64,000 nt of DNA, taken from Methylophaga sp. (GTDB taxonomy: Bacteria; Pseudomonadota; Gammaproteobacteria; Nitrosococcales; Methylophagaceae). The stretch spans positions 5,293-69,292 of the forward strand of contig NZSL01000013.1 of the NCBI GenBank assembly GCA_002696735.1. Direction: 5' to 3'. The notes below the pieces were generated by a model. The model did no database searches. It was not told the DNA's origin and saw only the letters and a list, made by a program, of their open reading frames with translations. Shown in pieces: positions 1 through 9,471 of this stretch. The translations under genes and the position numbers were made by a program. The first letter of the stretch is position 1. Each line of letters starts with the position of its first letter.

Positions 1-333
1 AATTACGGTGGTGATATTGCTCAAACCTATGGTGTGCCGGTTGACGAGATCGTCTCCGGTATTAAATTTGGCGTACGCAAAGTCAATATTGATACCGATT
101 TACGTATGGCTACCACGGGTGCAATTCGTCAATATCTGGGTCAGCCGGAACATGCCAGCGATTTTGACCCACGTAAATTCTATAAAGCCGCTACCACGGC
201 AATGCAGGCGATCTGCCAATCCCGTTATGAAGCTTTCGGTAGTGCCGGACATGCCAGCAAAATCAAAGTGATTTCACTGGAAAAAATGGTGAAACGTTAC
301 GCCTCAGGAGAGCTTTCCCCCAAAGATCTCTGA
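1..333 (+). CDS. fba: Class II fructose-1,6-bisphosphate aldolase (C-terminal part)
   Basis: Frame 1 is open from the window edge to the TGA at 331-333, giving the last 110 residues of a class II (zinc-dependent) fructose-bisphosphate aldolase. The visible part has the typical NYGGDIAQTYGVPVDEI stretch, then KFGVRKVNIDTDLRMA, where the substrate-phosphate loop ends and the NxDTD motif lies, and the C-terminal region ending SPKDL. The enzyme interconverts fructose-1,6-bisphosphate with dihydroxyacetone phosphate and glyceraldehyde-3-phosphate. The N-terminal zinc-ligand region lies outside the window. fbp and tpiA follow on the same strand, so this is a sugar-phosphate cluster serving gluconeogenesis and, in a methylotroph, probably the ribulose monophosphate cycle. 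Confidence 0.93.
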   Translation, partial: NYGGDIAQTYGVPVDEIVSGIKFGVRKVNIDTDLRMATTGAIRQYLGQPEHASDFDPRKFYKAATTAMQAICQSRYEAFGSAGHASKIKVISLEKMVKRYASGELSPKDL

Positions 334-409
334 TTTATCTCCGTAACAAATCTCTGCCTTTTTTGGCATTGGCAGTAAATGGCGTAACCGTTTTTTAAGG
401 ATAACAACC

Positions 410-1414
410 ATGAAGCCACATATCAGCTTGACCCAATTTATTATTGAGCAACAACGCAGCATCCCCAACGCATCTGGCGATTTCACCATGCTGCTGAGTG
501 ATATTGCCAGTGCTTGCAAGCGTATTGCTCATGCCGTCAGTCGTGGTGCAATGACGGGTCAGCTTGGCAGTGCCGAAAGTGAAAATGTGCAAGGTGAAAC
601 CCAAAAGCAGTTGGATATTATTACCAACGACATCATGGTTGATGCCCTCGAGTGGACCGGCCATCTTAGTGGCATGGTCTCTGAAGAAATCGATGAGCCG
701 ATTGCCATACCTGAGCACTTTCCCAAGGGAAAATATCTCGCTCTGTTTGACCCGTTGGATGGTTCATCGAATATTGATATCAACCTGACCGTAGGCACTA
801 TCTTTTCAATATTAAAGGGCCGCGAAGGCCGTAATGCCAGCCTGGAAGATTTTCTGCAACCAGGCAACCATCAGGTTTGTGCGGGGTTTGTTTTATATGG
901 TCCTTCAACCTTGATGATTCTCACCACCGGGCATGGTGTTAATGGCTTTACTTTGGATCCGGATATCGGGGAGTTTGTGCTGACCCATCGCAATATGACC
1001 ATCCCCGAAGATTCGCAGGAATTTGCCATCAATATGTCCAATCAGCGTTTCTGGGAAGCGCCTGTGCAACGTTACATTGATGAATGCATGCAAGGCAGGC
1101 AAGGCCCTCGCGGCAAGAATTTTAATATGCGCTGGGTCGCTTCTATGGTCGCTGAAGCGTATCGAATTCTGACCCGTGGCGGCATCTTCCTTTACCCACT
1201 TGATCAGCGTCAGCCAGACAAAGGTGGCAAGTTGCGTTTGATGTACGAAGCCAATCCAATCGGCTTTATTATTGAGCAGGCCGGGGGTCTTTGCTCAACG
1301 GGCCGACAACGCATTCTGGATATTCAGCCTGAGAGTATTCATCAACGTATACCGGTCATTCTCGGCTCAAAAAATGAAGTTGAACGGGTGGTTGATTACC
1401 ATCAGCAAGCGTAA
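410..1414 (+). CDS. fbp: Class I fructose-1,6-bisphosphatase
   Basis: This 334-residue protein has the size of class I FBPases (about 330). It hydrolyses fructose-1,6-bisphosphate to fructose-6-phosphate plus phosphate. The metal-binding signature [14 protein letters not shown] is at about residues 105-118, preceded by a conserved SEE near residue 90. The substrate-binding [20 protein letters not shown] segment is near residue 280. An AAGGA ribosome-binding site lies 9 bases before the ATG. The gene sits 76 bp after fba and 44 bp before tpiA on the same strand, consistent with one operon. FBPase next to aldolase indicates flux toward hexose phosphates, as needed to regenerate ribulose monophosphate in a formaldehyde assimilator; that role is inferred. 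Confidence 0.95.
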   Translation: MKPHISLTQFIIEQQRSIPNASGDFTMLLSDIASACKRIAHAVSRGAMTGQLGSAESENVQGETQKQLDIITNDIMVDALEWTGHLSGMVSEEIDEPIAIPEHFPKGKYLALFDPLDGSSNIDINLTVGTIFSILKGREGRNASLEDFLQPGNHQVCAGFVLYGPSTLMILTTGHGVNGFTLDPDIGEFVLTHRNMTIPEDSQEFAINMSNQRFWEAPVQRYIDECMQGRQGPRGKNFNMRWVASMVAEAYRILTRGGIFLYPLDQRQPDKGGKLRLMYEANPIGFIIEQAGGLCSTGRQRILDIQPESIHQRIPVILGSKNEVERVVDYHQQA

Positions 1415-1458
1415 ACAGTACCAGTGATCCAAACCGTTTTATCTAAGGTGTAAACATT

Positions 1459-2334
1459 ATGCGTAAACCATTGGTGGCCGGAAATTGGAAAATGAACAAT
1501 CCAACCGAAAGCCCACGAACATTACTCCAGAATATTTTACACAGCGCCCATATGCTTGACAGCATCCTGTCCAGCAGTGAAAACGCCCTACCAATAGATA
1601 TCGCTCTGTTTCCGCCATCAGTGTATCTCAGAGAAGCACAGGAAGTGCTGTCCGGTTCCAGACTTCAATGGGGCACCCAAAATGTCTCTGCCTATGATGA
1701 AGGACCTTATACCGGTGAGATTTCGGCTTCGATGATTAAAGGCTTTGGCTGTCACTACGTTTTAATTGGCCACTCAGAACGTCGTTGCCTGTATGAAAAG
1801 CTGGAACTCGATCAGTATGTTTTAGATCAAATTGTCGCTGAAAAATACGCCCAGGCAATCAACAATGATCTCACTCCAATTATCTGCATCGGCGAAACAG
1901 AAGATGACTATGAATCAGGCAAGACGGAGGAAGTGATTGCTCGCTTACTGGATATTTTAATTGCTCATAAAGGGCCAAAAGCATTAGCCAATGTAGTGCT
2001 GGCCTATGAACCTGTATGGGCTATCGGCTCCGGCAAATCTGCTACACCGGAATGGGCTCAGAGTGTACACAGCTTTATGCGTCAGCGAATTGCCAAACAT
2101 GACCAGGCCAGCAGTGAAACTGTTCGAATTATTTATGGTGGTAGCGTCAAAGCCCATAATGCTGCGGCAATCTTCTGCCAAGCAGATGTTGACGGCGGCC
2201 TTATCGGTGGCGCTTCACTCGACGCCGAGGAATTTATCCAAATCTGTTTTGGTGCGACTCAATCCTACACTTGCCAGCCTGGCCATATGAATATCCCACC
2301 AGAACTCGAAGCTGGGACTAACAAGGGATTATGA
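1459..2334 (+). CDS. tpiA: Triosephosphate isomerase, with C-terminal tail
   Basis: Triosephosphate isomerase interconverts dihydroxyacetone phosphate and glyceraldehyde-3-phosphate. The catalytic lysine is in AGNWKMN (about residue 11), the catalytic histidine in IGHSERR (about residue 103), and the catalytic glutamate in AYEPVWAIGSGK. The phosphate-binding IYGGSV and GGLIGGASL loops are present. The protein is 291 residues, against about 250 for most bacterial TIMs. Roughly 25 of the extra residues form a tail after the last barrel helix, reading TCQPGHMNIPPELEAGTNKG. No frameshift is needed to explain it. It is the last gene of the fba-fbp-tpiA group and converges on the dab operon. Confidence 0.93.
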   Translation: MRKPLVAGNWKMNNPTESPRTLLQNILHSAHMLDSILSSSENALPIDIALFPPSVYLREAQEVLSGSRLQWGTQNVSAYDEGPYTGEISASMIKGFGCHYVLIGHSERRCLYEKLELDQYVLDQIVAEKYAQAINNDLTPIICIGETEDDYESGKTEEVIARLLDILIAHKGPKALANVVLAYEPVWAIGSGKSATPEWAQSVHSFMRQRIAKHDQASSETVRIIYGGSVKAHNAAAIFCQADVDGGLIGGASLDAEEFIQICFGATQSYTCQPGHMNIPPELEAGTNKGL

Positions 2335-2452
2335 ACTTGAGAATAAAGCTTCTGGAATCCTGTTTTAAGGTGGGTTTTCCCAAAACCTCTCGTAATAAGT
2401 AACAGTGTTGTGGTCTATTAGTGAAATAACACCATAAATTTGACTCTTCTTG

Positions 2453-3240
2453 CTATGGATTACAGTAATTACAGCAGGCTGGATTTCCATTTAAATTTTT
2501 AAGCTCTGACTCACTGTAACCACATGATTTGCAACAACTCACCAGCGCCTTGACTTCATTGGTAGGCTGGCCGCATAACGCACAAGTCGGTCCAAATTCT
2601 CTAACGTCAGGCCAAAAATCCATTTCTGCACAATTCGGACATTTACTCTGTAGCCGCTCTGCGAGGTTTAAAGCAGCTTTTTGCAGCATAATCTGTCTGA
2701 GTGGAGAATTCATTGCTCTGAGATCAGGTGTCAGATAAACAGGCCATTCTGTATAGGGTGTTTGATGTATAGCAATAACTTCGGTGTCTGAGAGTCCTTT
2801 CAAAATGCCATCCGGGCAGGTAAGTATCCATTTCTGTCTCTCAAAGTCAGCCAATTTTTGTTTCAAATCTTCTAATGACTCTGCAGTTAGCTCCCTAAGT
2901 GGTGTCGGCCCCTCAGCTTGGGCAAAAATTATCAGTTCTGGTTCTTTCTGAAACAGGCAAATTATTTCCTGATTCCAGCTCATAAAGCCCTCCAGCGGAC
3001 CACCACCAAAGCTGCCTTCGCTACCGAGTCCAACGTTAATACCACTCAGTTCTACTGCTTTTTTGGCTTTTACTAAGGCACATTCTCTGGGAGATAATTT
3101 TCTGGGTATTTCCCCAGAGAAAGTGCCAAGCTGATCGGTATCAAAAAAGTCGATTTCTACCAGTTCGATACCAATCTCATACAAAACCGGTGCCAGTTGT
3201 TGAGATTTACGATGTTTGGTTAGAAGAGCTACCGTTTTCA
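2453..3240 (-). CDS. DUF6671-like zinc-ribbon protein of unknown function, distal gene of dab operon
   Basis: A 262-residue protein whose start is a TTG at 3241-3239, overlapping the TGA of cysD (TTGA). A strong AGGAGGG sits 6 bases upstream of that TTG, so the unusual start is well supported. The N-terminal 200 residues form an alpha/beta domain with no catalytic motif I recognise. The C-terminal 60 residues are cysteine-rich: CPNC, then CALCG, CCKSCG and CCNYC, which suggests two treble-clef or ribbon-type zinc sites. I believe it matches the uncharacterised DUF6671 family but could not check this. It occupies the position that cysN normally holds after cysD. Its overlap with cysD, which itself touches dabA, makes a shared function with inorganic-carbon transport plausible but unproven. 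Confidence 0.72.
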
Positions 3241-4158
3241 AAAATAACCCTCCTGCTTTTTTCTCTCCATAGAGTTGGCCTGATCTTTATCGAGCATTCT
3301 GCCCTGCCGCTCACTGGTTCGTGAGTTCATCATTTCAATAATGATATCGCCCACTGTTTCAGACCGACTTTCAACCGCCCCGGTCTGGGGGTAACAACCG
3401 AGCGTTCGGAAGCGTATCCAGCGTTCTTCTATGCTGGCTTTTTCTGAGTCCGTGAGATAAGGCAAGACACGTTGATCATCAAGTCCCAGAATCTGGCCGG
3501 TTCCCTCATCCACCCATGAAAGTCTGGGTTTGGCGAAATAGAGTGGAACGATATCGATGTTTTCTTTGAAGATGTACATCCAGATATCCAGCTCAGTCCA
3601 GTTAGATAAGGGGAAGACCCGTACCGTTTCTTTGGAATTGATCCTGGTGTTGTAAATGTTCCAGAGCTCTGGACGCTGCGATTTCGGATCCCACCGATGT
3701 GAAGTGTTTCTGATTGAGAAGATTCTTTCTTTAGCTCTGGAGCGCTCTTCATCACGGCGAGCTCCGCCTAGTGCTGCATCAAAACCATGCTTATCCAGTG
3801 CCTGCTTGAGGGCGACCGTTTTCATCAAATCATTATAGACCACAGAACCAGAGGCAATCGGATGAACACCTTCGGTCAAAGCAGCCTCATTGATATGCAC
3901 GATGAGATCCAGATCATGCTTGTCAATCAGTCGATCACGGAAACTGGCCATTTCAGCGAATTCCCAGGTCGTATCAATATGTAACAGCGTAAATGGTACT
4001 TTGCCGGGTGCAAATGCTTTACGGGCGAGGTGCAGCATGACAGTTGAATCCTTACCGATTGAATAAAACATGCAGGGGTTTTCAAAACCAGCAGCCACTT
4101 CACGCATGATATGAATGCTTTCGGCTTCCAGTTGCTGTAGGTGGTTGAGTGTTTTCAT
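3238..4158 (-). CDS. cysD: Sulfate adenylyltransferase subunit 2 (CysD-type PP-loop ATPase), no cysN partner
   Basis: This 306-residue protein is colinear with E. coli CysD (302). It has the PP-loop [18 protein letters not shown] at about residues 33-50, the [18 protein letters not shown] block near residue 140, a [13 protein letters not shown] segment and the typical ending [15 protein letters not shown]. In the CysDN heterodimer this subunit makes adenosine-5'-phosphosulfate from ATP and sulfate, driven by the GTPase CysN. No cysN, cysH or cysC lies nearby. The ATG shares one base with the dabA stop (TAATG), and the downstream DUF6671 gene overlaps its stop, so it is translationally coupled inside the dab operon. 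All recognisable active-site motifs look intact. Its partner may be elsewhere, or it may adenylylate another substrate here. Confidence 0.9.
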   Translation of the reverse strand: MKTLNHLQQLEAESIHIMREVAAGFENPCMFYSIGKDSTVMLHLARKAFAPGKVPFTLLHIDTTWEFAEMASFRDRLIDKHDLDLIVHINEAALTEGVHPIASGSVVYNDLMKTVALKQALDKHGFDAALGGARRDEERSRAKERIFSIRNTSHRWDPKSQRPELWNIYNTRINSKETVRVFPLSNWTELDIWMYIFKENIDIVPLYFAKPRLSWVDEGTGQILGLDDQRVLPYLTDSEKASIEERWIRFRTLGCYPQTGAVESRSETVGDIIIEMMNSRTSERQGRMLDKDQANSMERKKQEGYF

Positions 4159-6545
4159 TACACCAGCTCCCAGTAATCGGGACGATAACGTTCAATGCTG
4201 TTGTCATCATTCCAGCAAAACAGAAATAACCAGTTGTTATCCACTAGCTGTCGAACTGTTTCATGTGAGGCGATAACGTTTTCTATCGCCGCTTTTGGAG
4301 CAGCAATGTAAACGCAGAGTCTGAGTGGTTGATGACGCCATTCATTCCCGTCGTGGATTGACTGGAAAGGCAAGCCAATCCGCAAATCCCCGCCATTCCC
4401 CTCAAAAACCCCGATATGCTGATTCACTGCATTGTGAAGCAGCTTGTTACCGCTACCGAAGAAGTCGTTATCAACCACGGACAAGTTGTATTGCATGTTT
4501 ATCCAGTGCGTCACCACCATCGGTGCAGTCATGATCTGCTCCAGTAACGCGGCATCCGGATCCTGATGCCAGTCGTAATCATGCAGGAATGCTCGCCCAT
4601 CAAGTGGCAATGCTCGAGTCCTGTCACGTGGTGCCACAATAAACACGGCGTTGTTGGCTAGTCCCCATTCAGGGCGGACTTCTGACCAGTCTCTGGCACG
4701 ATTTGACAGCGCTTTCTCCAGTTTCTTGTCATCAAGCTCCTGCAGTCCCGCCTCCATCGTCGCTGCGCGTTCACGACGCGTAGCGTTGGAAGCCTGTTTC
4801 AACCAAGCCTCGATATCAGTGTCGATTTCCCCGAAGCAACTCACTTCATCCGTAGTGGTGTTATGCAAACCGGCAACAAAACGGGTCTTTTTGGGAATCT
4901 GAATGCCCTCTTCTTCCAGCTTCTGTCTTATTGACGCGTCATTGAGCAGACTCGCCAGCACTCGCACATTGACCTCACCGGTCTGTCCGCCACAGGCACC
5001 GCAATCGAGACCCGACGCATGGAGATTATTGCGCGTCTCACTGCCATGACCGAGCAAAAGTACGGTCGGAGCAAACTGCCGGGTAAGCCCCATGCCTTTC
5101 AGTACGCCACTGACCAGACTGGTTTTATCCTCAAGACTGAGGGGCTGATCCTGGCTCAGTAGTTCCCAGTCATGATGGTGACTTAGTGAATCAATCAGGT
5201 TCTCTTTTTTCTTGCGGAGAAAATTGTCCTTAAGTAGCTTGAACGCATATGTCCAGCCCACAGTTTCGACCATGGTGAACGCCGATACGGAGGAGTTGCC
5301 CCAACTCTTCCAGTGGCTCAGCGTGTATAGGTTGTGAAGCTGATCCTGACGCGCTTTTTTCTCACTGACCTTGATGGCCGGTGCAACCAGACCGGGTAAC
5401 TGAGGACGCACTGTCGGTGTGTCTGCAGGCTGATAACTGATTGGCAGCCCATAGAATCCGGCAAAGCCGATGGTCTGAATTGCCTGACTCTGATTTTCAA
5501 GTGATCTTCTGAAACGTTCGGAACGAACGTCAATGCAGAATGCTGCCTGCAACACTGGGGTAGCCTGACCGGGCCGTGCTGGAGTTTTCAAAATCTTGTG
5601 CAGCTTTTTCTGGTATTCCAGTTCCGCTGCATGCGTCCAAACCCAAAAAAAACGAAGATGCTCTACATGCTCATCAATGAGTTCGTTGATTTGGAACTTC
5701 TGTTGTACCCATCGTGCCTTCAGTGTACGAAAGTCTGTTTTCGTCTCTTTGTTTTTTAACTGACGCCATACGATAAGATCCCAGGCCATTCTGATGGCAA
5801 GTAGAGACTCCACATACTGGCTTTCCTGTCCCAGTAATGTCTTTTCCCAACGCTGCCATGAGAAGTAACTGGCCCAGCCGTTGATACTTAGCAACAGCAT
5901 ATGTGCGTAAAGCTCCAGTTCGTAGGGGCCGAGTTCAAATTCAGCCGCAACTTCTGCAAACAGGCTTTCAAAATCACCAGGCAGGTCTAAAAACGCTTGC
6001 CGAAGATGTTTTTCGCCCATCAGCAAGGACATTCCGTAATCATGCGTGGTGAAATCAAGCCAGCGGGAATAAAGGCTTTCCAGGTTATCTGGATGTTGAT
6101 TAATAAATTCGCCACAAAACTGACTAATTTGATGCACCGTTTCATCCTGCCAGCGCATCTTGTGGTGATCTCGACTCAAATCTGCAATTTCAGCAATACT
6201 CAGCCAGACATCAGGCCCGGGCTGTTTCAAACCCGCTTTCAGTGATTCGATATCGGTTGTTGTTTTATAGGCTTTTGCCGCTGTCGTCAGCGATGAGTCT
6301 GAAATCTCGCCCTTGTCATAACGGGTTAGTAATTCATCTGCAGACAAGGTCGTTTTGACGTCAGCCAGAGCCGCGAGCCTGGCGGAAACCAACTCAATGG
6401 GATGATGACGACATTCCCATAAGGCATTAACAGCGATGAAACGATCTAAAGGCCAGCTGGGCGCAATCAGGGCGCAGGCATTGTGGATGGCTGAAAGTTG
6501 TTCACTACTCGCTTCATTGACCGACTCTGCTTTTGCTTCAATCAT
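4158..6545 (-). CDS. dabA: DabA (DUF2309), carbonic-anhydrase-like subunit of inorganic carbon transporter
   Basis: DabA is the large, cytoplasmic beta-carbonic-anhydrase-like subunit of the two-part DAB (DAC) system, which traps CO2 as bicarbonate using the membrane ion gradient through DabB. The predicted zinc/active-site residues are visible: Cys and Asp in [10 protein letters not shown] (about residues 337 and 339), His in [11 protein letters not shown] (about 500) and Cys in [10 protein letters not shown] (about 515). The His-Cys spacing of 15 matches the family. I prefer the start at 6545, giving 795 residues, because GAGGAG lies 8 bases upstream and the ATG overlaps the dabB TGA (ATGA). 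An ATG at 6551 is only 2 bases from that site. In a methylotroph it may supply bicarbonate to anaplerotic carboxylases. Confidence 0.92.
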   Translation of the reverse strand: MIEAKAESVNEASSEQLSAIHNACALIAPSWPLDRFIAVNALWECRHHPIELVSARLAALADVKTTLSADELLTRYDKGEISDSSLTTAAKAYKTTTDIESLKAGLKQPGPDVWLSIAEIADLSRDHHKMRWQDETVHQISQFCGEFINQHPDNLESLYSRWLDFTTHDYGMSLLMGEKHLRQAFLDLPGDFESLFAEVAAEFELGPYELELYAHMLLLSINGWASYFSWQRWEKTLLGQESQYVESLLAIRMAWDLIVWRQLKNKETKTDFRTLKARWVQQKFQINELIDEHVEHLRFFWVWTHAAELEYQKKLHKILKTPARPGQATPVLQAAFCIDVRSERFRRSLENQSQAIQTIGFAGFYGLPISYQPADTPTVRPQLPGLVAPAIKVSEKKARQDQLHNLYTLSHWKSWGNSSVSAFTMVETVGWTYAFKLLKDNFLRKKKENLIDSLSHHHDWELLSQDQPLSLEDKTSLVSGVLKGMGLTRQFAPTVLLLGHGSETRNNLHASGLDCGACGGQTGEVNVRVLASLLNDASIRQKLEEEGIQIPKKTRFVAGLHNTTTDEVSCFGEIDTDIEAWLKQASNATRRERAATMEAGLQELDDKKLEKALSNRARDWSEVRPEWGLANNAVFIVAPRDRTRALPLDGRAFLHDYDWHQDPDAALLEQIMTAPMVVTHWINMQYNLSVVDNDFFGSGNKLLHNAVNQHIGVFEGNGGDLRIGLPFQSIHDGNEWRHQPLRLCVYIAAPKAAIENVIASHETVRQLVDNNWLFLFCWNDDNSIERYRPDYWELV

Positions 6546-8104
6546 ACCCATGACTCCTCGATAGATTTTTGTTCCGTCTTGCTTTGCTTGATTTTGGGAC
6601 GCAGTACGACCGGCCAGAGCTGAAGGGTCAGCCGCGTCATCATTTCATCCAGATATATGCCGGAAAATAACCAGCGATAAAGGGTTTGTGTCTGTTTGGC
6701 CTGAGGAAAAAGCCTTATCTGCACGGTCAGGGAAAACAGGCATAAGAACAAGATCATCAGCCAGATATCCATGGCTGAGAACATGTTGGTGTGAGTTAAT
6801 GATGAAAACATATTCCCGAGCAAAGACTTCCCAGCCAAATAGAAACCCAACAAACCAGCAGCGATGACCAGCGCCGGTAACCAAGCACGTTTATTGCTTT
6901 GGTTAAACGCCGAAACCAGATACAGAGCTAGCGCTGTATTGACCAGAAGCCAGACACTGAGTGGCCCGTCATAGCTTGTTAACAATGGAATAGCGGCCGT
7001 AACCGCGACGGCCAGAGATAGACAGATAACAGCGCTTTCAAAACTGACCTTTTTCTGCGGTGCCAACTGCTTGAGGCCAAAGTCATGGACTGCTTCGCCG
7101 GTGCTCAGGAAAGCATAGGCCTTGTACAGTGAGTGTGTAAGCAAGTGCAGTAATGCCAGTTCATAAAGACCCAGCGCGCATTCAATCAGCATCAGTCCCA
7201 TCTGGGCACAGGTAGACCAGGCAAGCCGGACTTTGATGCTGATTCTTGTCACCATCACCAGTGCACTTATCAACGTGCTCAGGCCAGCAACAATAAGTAG
7301 CGTCCACTGGGCGACCGGTGCCAGTGCCATCAGTGGCGCAAAACTGATAAGCAGAAAACCACCCAGATTAATAATACCGGCATGTAAAAGCGCACTGATA
7401 GGCGTCGGTGCTTCAACAACCTGTATCAGCCAGCCATGCAGAGGCAGCTGAGCACACTTGATTAAGGCGGTTTGTGCAATCAGAAAAGCGGCCAGCTTTT
7501 CAACAAAACTCAACTCATATTTCGCCGCCAACCCCTGGTAATGGTCAAGTAGGACATTCAGCTGGAAGGTACCATGATGAGAATACAGAAGGAGTACAGC
7601 CCCCAGAAGACATACCTCAGCCAGCCGCGCGAGAATGAATTTTTTATGTGCAGCAAAAACAGCACGTGGTCTGTCAGGATAAAACAATAACAAGCGATGG
7701 AAACATAGACTGATTGAGACCCAACCCAACCATAACAACAACAGATTATTACTCAGCACAACAACAGACACCGATGTCAGGCTCAGTAATAACCAGCGCC
7801 AGAACTTATGAGATTGCTTTTCTGAACGCATATAACCTTCAGAAAATTTAATAAGAATGATGGCCATGAAGCTGACCAGAAACAACACGGTAAGATTGAT
7901 GGCATTAAGCCTTAAAAGATATTCTGAGTTTTGTTCAGTAATTCTAAAGAAAGCAATAGCCACCAGAATTGTGGATATACCTAAAGCAATTGAAATGGCT
8001 CGCAATAATATTTGCCGCTTGATTTCAGTCAGCCTAGGGTTACCTGCAATCAAGGCCCCTGCCGCTAAAACCAACGGAATAAGAATGGAAAAGAATTGAC
8101 TCAT
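6542..8104 (-). CDS. dabB: DabB, NuoL/NdhF-like membrane subunit of inorganic carbon transporter
   Basis: This is a 520-residue integral membrane protein of the proton-antiporter (complex I NuoL/NdhF) family with about 13 hydrophobic segments. It shows the family's KCAQLPLHGWLIQVVEAPTP stretch and the ISALLHAGIINLGG motif. DabB is thought to conduct cations to power CO2 capture by DabA. The pairing with dabA (overlapping stop and start) and the isolation from other complex I genes distinguish it from nuoL or mrpA. A perfect AGGAGG at 8112-8117 is 7 bases from the ATG at 8104 but only 1 base from an upstream in-frame ATG at 8110, so 8104 is the likely start. It is the first gene of the minus-strand dab operon. 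Confidence 0.9.
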   Translation of the reverse strand: MSQFFSILIPLVLAAGALIAGNPRLTEIKRQILLRAISIALGISTILVAIAFFRITEQNSEYLLRLNAINLTVLFLVSFMAIILIKFSEGYMRSEKQSHKFWRWLLLSLTSVSVVVLSNNLLLLWLGWVSISLCFHRLLLFYPDRPRAVFAAHKKFILARLAEVCLLGAVLLLYSHHGTFQLNVLLDHYQGLAAKYELSFVEKLAAFLIAQTALIKCAQLPLHGWLIQVVEAPTPISALLHAGIINLGGFLLISFAPLMALAPVAQWTLLIVAGLSTLISALVMVTRISIKVRLAWSTCAQMGLMLIECALGLYELALLHLLTHSLYKAYAFLSTGEAVHDFGLKQLAPQKKVSFESAVICLSLAVAVTAAIPLLTSYDGPLSVWLLVNTALALYLVSAFNQSNKRAWLPALVIAAGLLGFYLAGKSLLGNMFSSLTHTNMFSAMDIWLMILFLCLFSLTVQIRLFPQAKQTQTLYRWLFSGIYLDEMMTRLTLQLWPVVLRPKIKQSKTEQKSIEESWV

Positions 8105-8154
8105 AAACATACCTCCTTAGCTGGCGGAAGTATGTCAAACGCGATAACATAAAT

Positions 8155-8192
8155 AAAATAGATATTTATTAATTAATTGACAAGTTTAACTT
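8155..8192 (-). promoter_or_regulatory. Candidate dab promoter with palindromic operator
   Basis: Between divergent dabB and the LysR gene, the minus strand has TTGTCA (8183-8178), a 17-base spacer and TATTTT (8160-8155), a moderate sigma-70 match. The perfect palindrome AAGTTTAACTT at 8182-8192 overlaps the -35 element and ends 4 bases before the LysR start codon. That is where a LysR-type regulator controlling both itself and dab would bind. The assignment rests on pattern only. Confidence 0.4.
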
Positions 8193-8196
8193 AACT

Positions 8197-9084
8197 ATGG
8201 CTAAAATTAACTATCACCATCTCTTTTATTTTTGGCGTGTCGCGCTATCAGGCAGTATCACGCAAACTGCTAATGAATGTCATGTCTCACAGTCGGCGCT
8301 ATCGCAACAAATTAAACAGCTTGAGAACACTATGGATGTCCAGTTATTTGACCGAGTTGGCAGACAACTCGTGCTAACTGATATGGGTAGAAAAGTACTG
8401 AACTATGCAGATGAAATTTTTACCACAGGCGAAGAGCTGCAATCATTCCTGAATAAAGGAGATTCATTCGCACAGCGTCATATCAACATTGGCGTATTAA
8501 CGACTCTCTCGAGAAACTTTACCGAAACTTTTATCAGCCCCTTACTGAAGGAATCCAATGTCAGCTTCACCTTATCGACGAGAGGGATGACAAACTTGCT
8601 TAATGGATTGACCAGTCACGAACTTGACTTGGTACTCACCAATCGTTCGGTAAACGAGCAAAATGATGATGCCATCTGGCAAAATCAACTGGTTTCACGA
8701 CAGTCAGTTTCAATCATTGGGCCGGCCGAACACAAACCGAAGACTAGCTTTCCGCATGGTTACGATGCCTTGAAATGGGTTTTACCAACGGAGATCACAG
8801 AAATCCGTTCTGGATTCAATGCTTATTGTTCCGCTTTAGGTTATAAACCCGAAATCATTGCAGAAGCCGATGATATGGCAATGTTACGATTATTGGTTCG
8901 GGATAGTGGTGCCGTTACAGCCCTACCTAGTGTCGTTGTCAAAGACGAAATTAGCAGTGGTCGACTAGCTGAATATCAAATTTTGCCTAATGTTTTCGAA
9001 AACTTTTATGCCATAACCATCCGCCGCACTTATATGCCAGATATCGTCAAAAGGCTGCTTCACAGTAATATTATAGCCAAATAA
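8197..9084 (+). CDS. LysR-type regulator (NhaR-like), probable dab operon regulator
   Basis: A 295-residue LysR-family protein. The winged helix-turn-helix is at residues 1-65 (LFYFWRVALSGSITQTANE, then VSQSALSQQIKQLE), followed by a linker helix and a periplasmic-binding-like effector domain. The opening MAKINYHHLFYFW resembles the NhaR subgroup, whose members respond to sodium or pH. It is transcribed divergently from dabB with a 92-bp gap, the usual arrangement for a LysR regulator and its target. The effector is unknown; CO2, bicarbonate or ion status are reasonable guesses. The ribosome-binding site is weak, since no AGGA-like sequence precedes the ATG. Confidence 0.85.
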   Translation: MAKINYHHLFYFWRVALSGSITQTANECHVSQSALSQQIKQLENTMDVQLFDRVGRQLVLTDMGRKVLNYADEIFTTGEELQSFLNKGDSFAQRHINIGVLTTLSRNFTETFISPLLKESNVSFTLSTRGMTNLLNGLTSHELDLVLTNRSVNEQNDDAIWQNQLVSRQSVSIIGPAEHKPKTSFPHGYDALKWVLPTEITEIRSGFNAYCSALGYKPEIIAEADDMAMLRLLVRDSGAVTALPSVVVKDEISSGRLAEYQILPNVFENFYAITIRRTYMPDIVKRLLHSNIIAK

Positions 9085-9153
9085 TTTTAGGGCTAGATTA
9101 TCCGAAGTGTCATAGAGAACTTCCGGTTAATCCCATGCAAAAAACCCGCAGAC

Positions 9154-9188
9154 AAAAAAGCGGTTAACCGAAAATCGACTAACCGCTT
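9154..9188 (-). terminator. Rho-independent terminator downstream of displaced tRNA 3' end
   Basis: On the minus strand AAGCGGTTA pairs with TAACCGCTT across a 13-base loop, followed by a T-run (A-run at 9154-9159 on plus). It begins 8 bases after the CCA of the tRNA fragment, as expected for the original terminator of a tRNA gene. Confidence 0.75.
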
Positions 9189-9196
9189 AGTGTAAT

Positions 9197-9241
9197 TGGT
9201 GCCCCCCCAGGACTCGAACCTGGGACCATGGGATTATCAGT
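9197..9241 (-). pseudogene. Truncated tRNA 3' half (att-like remnant)
   Basis: The minus strand here carries a tRNA 3' half: a T-arm GGTCCCAGGTTCGAGTCCTGG, then a G-rich acceptor strand ending GCACCA. It is identical to the intact CAU tRNA at 11072-11148 over the T-arm and nearly so into the anticodon-stem 3' strand (GGGATTAT), then diverges. No D-arm or 5' acceptor strand follows, so it cannot fold as a tRNA. The acceptor part differs (GGGGGGC against TGGGCCC), meaning it has decayed or came from another tRNA. With its own terminator it looks like the 3' end displaced by integration of an element into the tRNA gene. Confidence 0.7.
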
Positions 9242-9471
9242 TTTGAAATACAACATTAAGCTAATGTTTTTATTAAACTTTACTGATGCACTCGTTGCGT
9301 ATTTTGCACCACAACGCATAACTTTTGATAACTTATCCCCGCAAAATTCCCGCAGAGCATCACTATTCAAAAAAGTTAAAAAGTAGGTGGTTTTATTTCA
9401 GGTTTTACAGTTTTCCTGCATCAAGAACGCACCAAAAAATTGAAATGCCACATTACTATTAAGACTAAACT

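Larger units (their letters stand above)
9085..9471. other. 387-bp gene-free stretch with integration scar
   Basis: No convincing gene. It holds, from left to right, the end of the LysR transcript, a minus-strand terminator (9154-9188), a 3' half of a tRNA (9197-9241), and AT-rich sequence with two GC-rich direct repeats (9336-9344 and 9347-9355). A 63-codon open frame at 9179-9370 on the minus strand runs through the tRNA fragment and is rejected as a gene. Confidence 0.7.

Noticed and set aside
2371..2432. Possible terminators between tpiA and the DUF6671 gene
   Set aside because: GGTTTTCCCAAAACC and GTGTT...AACAC give only short AT-rich stems without T-runs; too weak to list.
4622..4640. 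Second CACGTG in dabA
   Set aside because: Flanking bases do not fit the parS consensus on either side.
9179..9370. 63-codon open frame on the minus strand
   Set aside because: It runs through the tRNA 3' fragment and terminator area, has no ribosome-binding site and no recognisable domain; it is chance coding over an integration scar.
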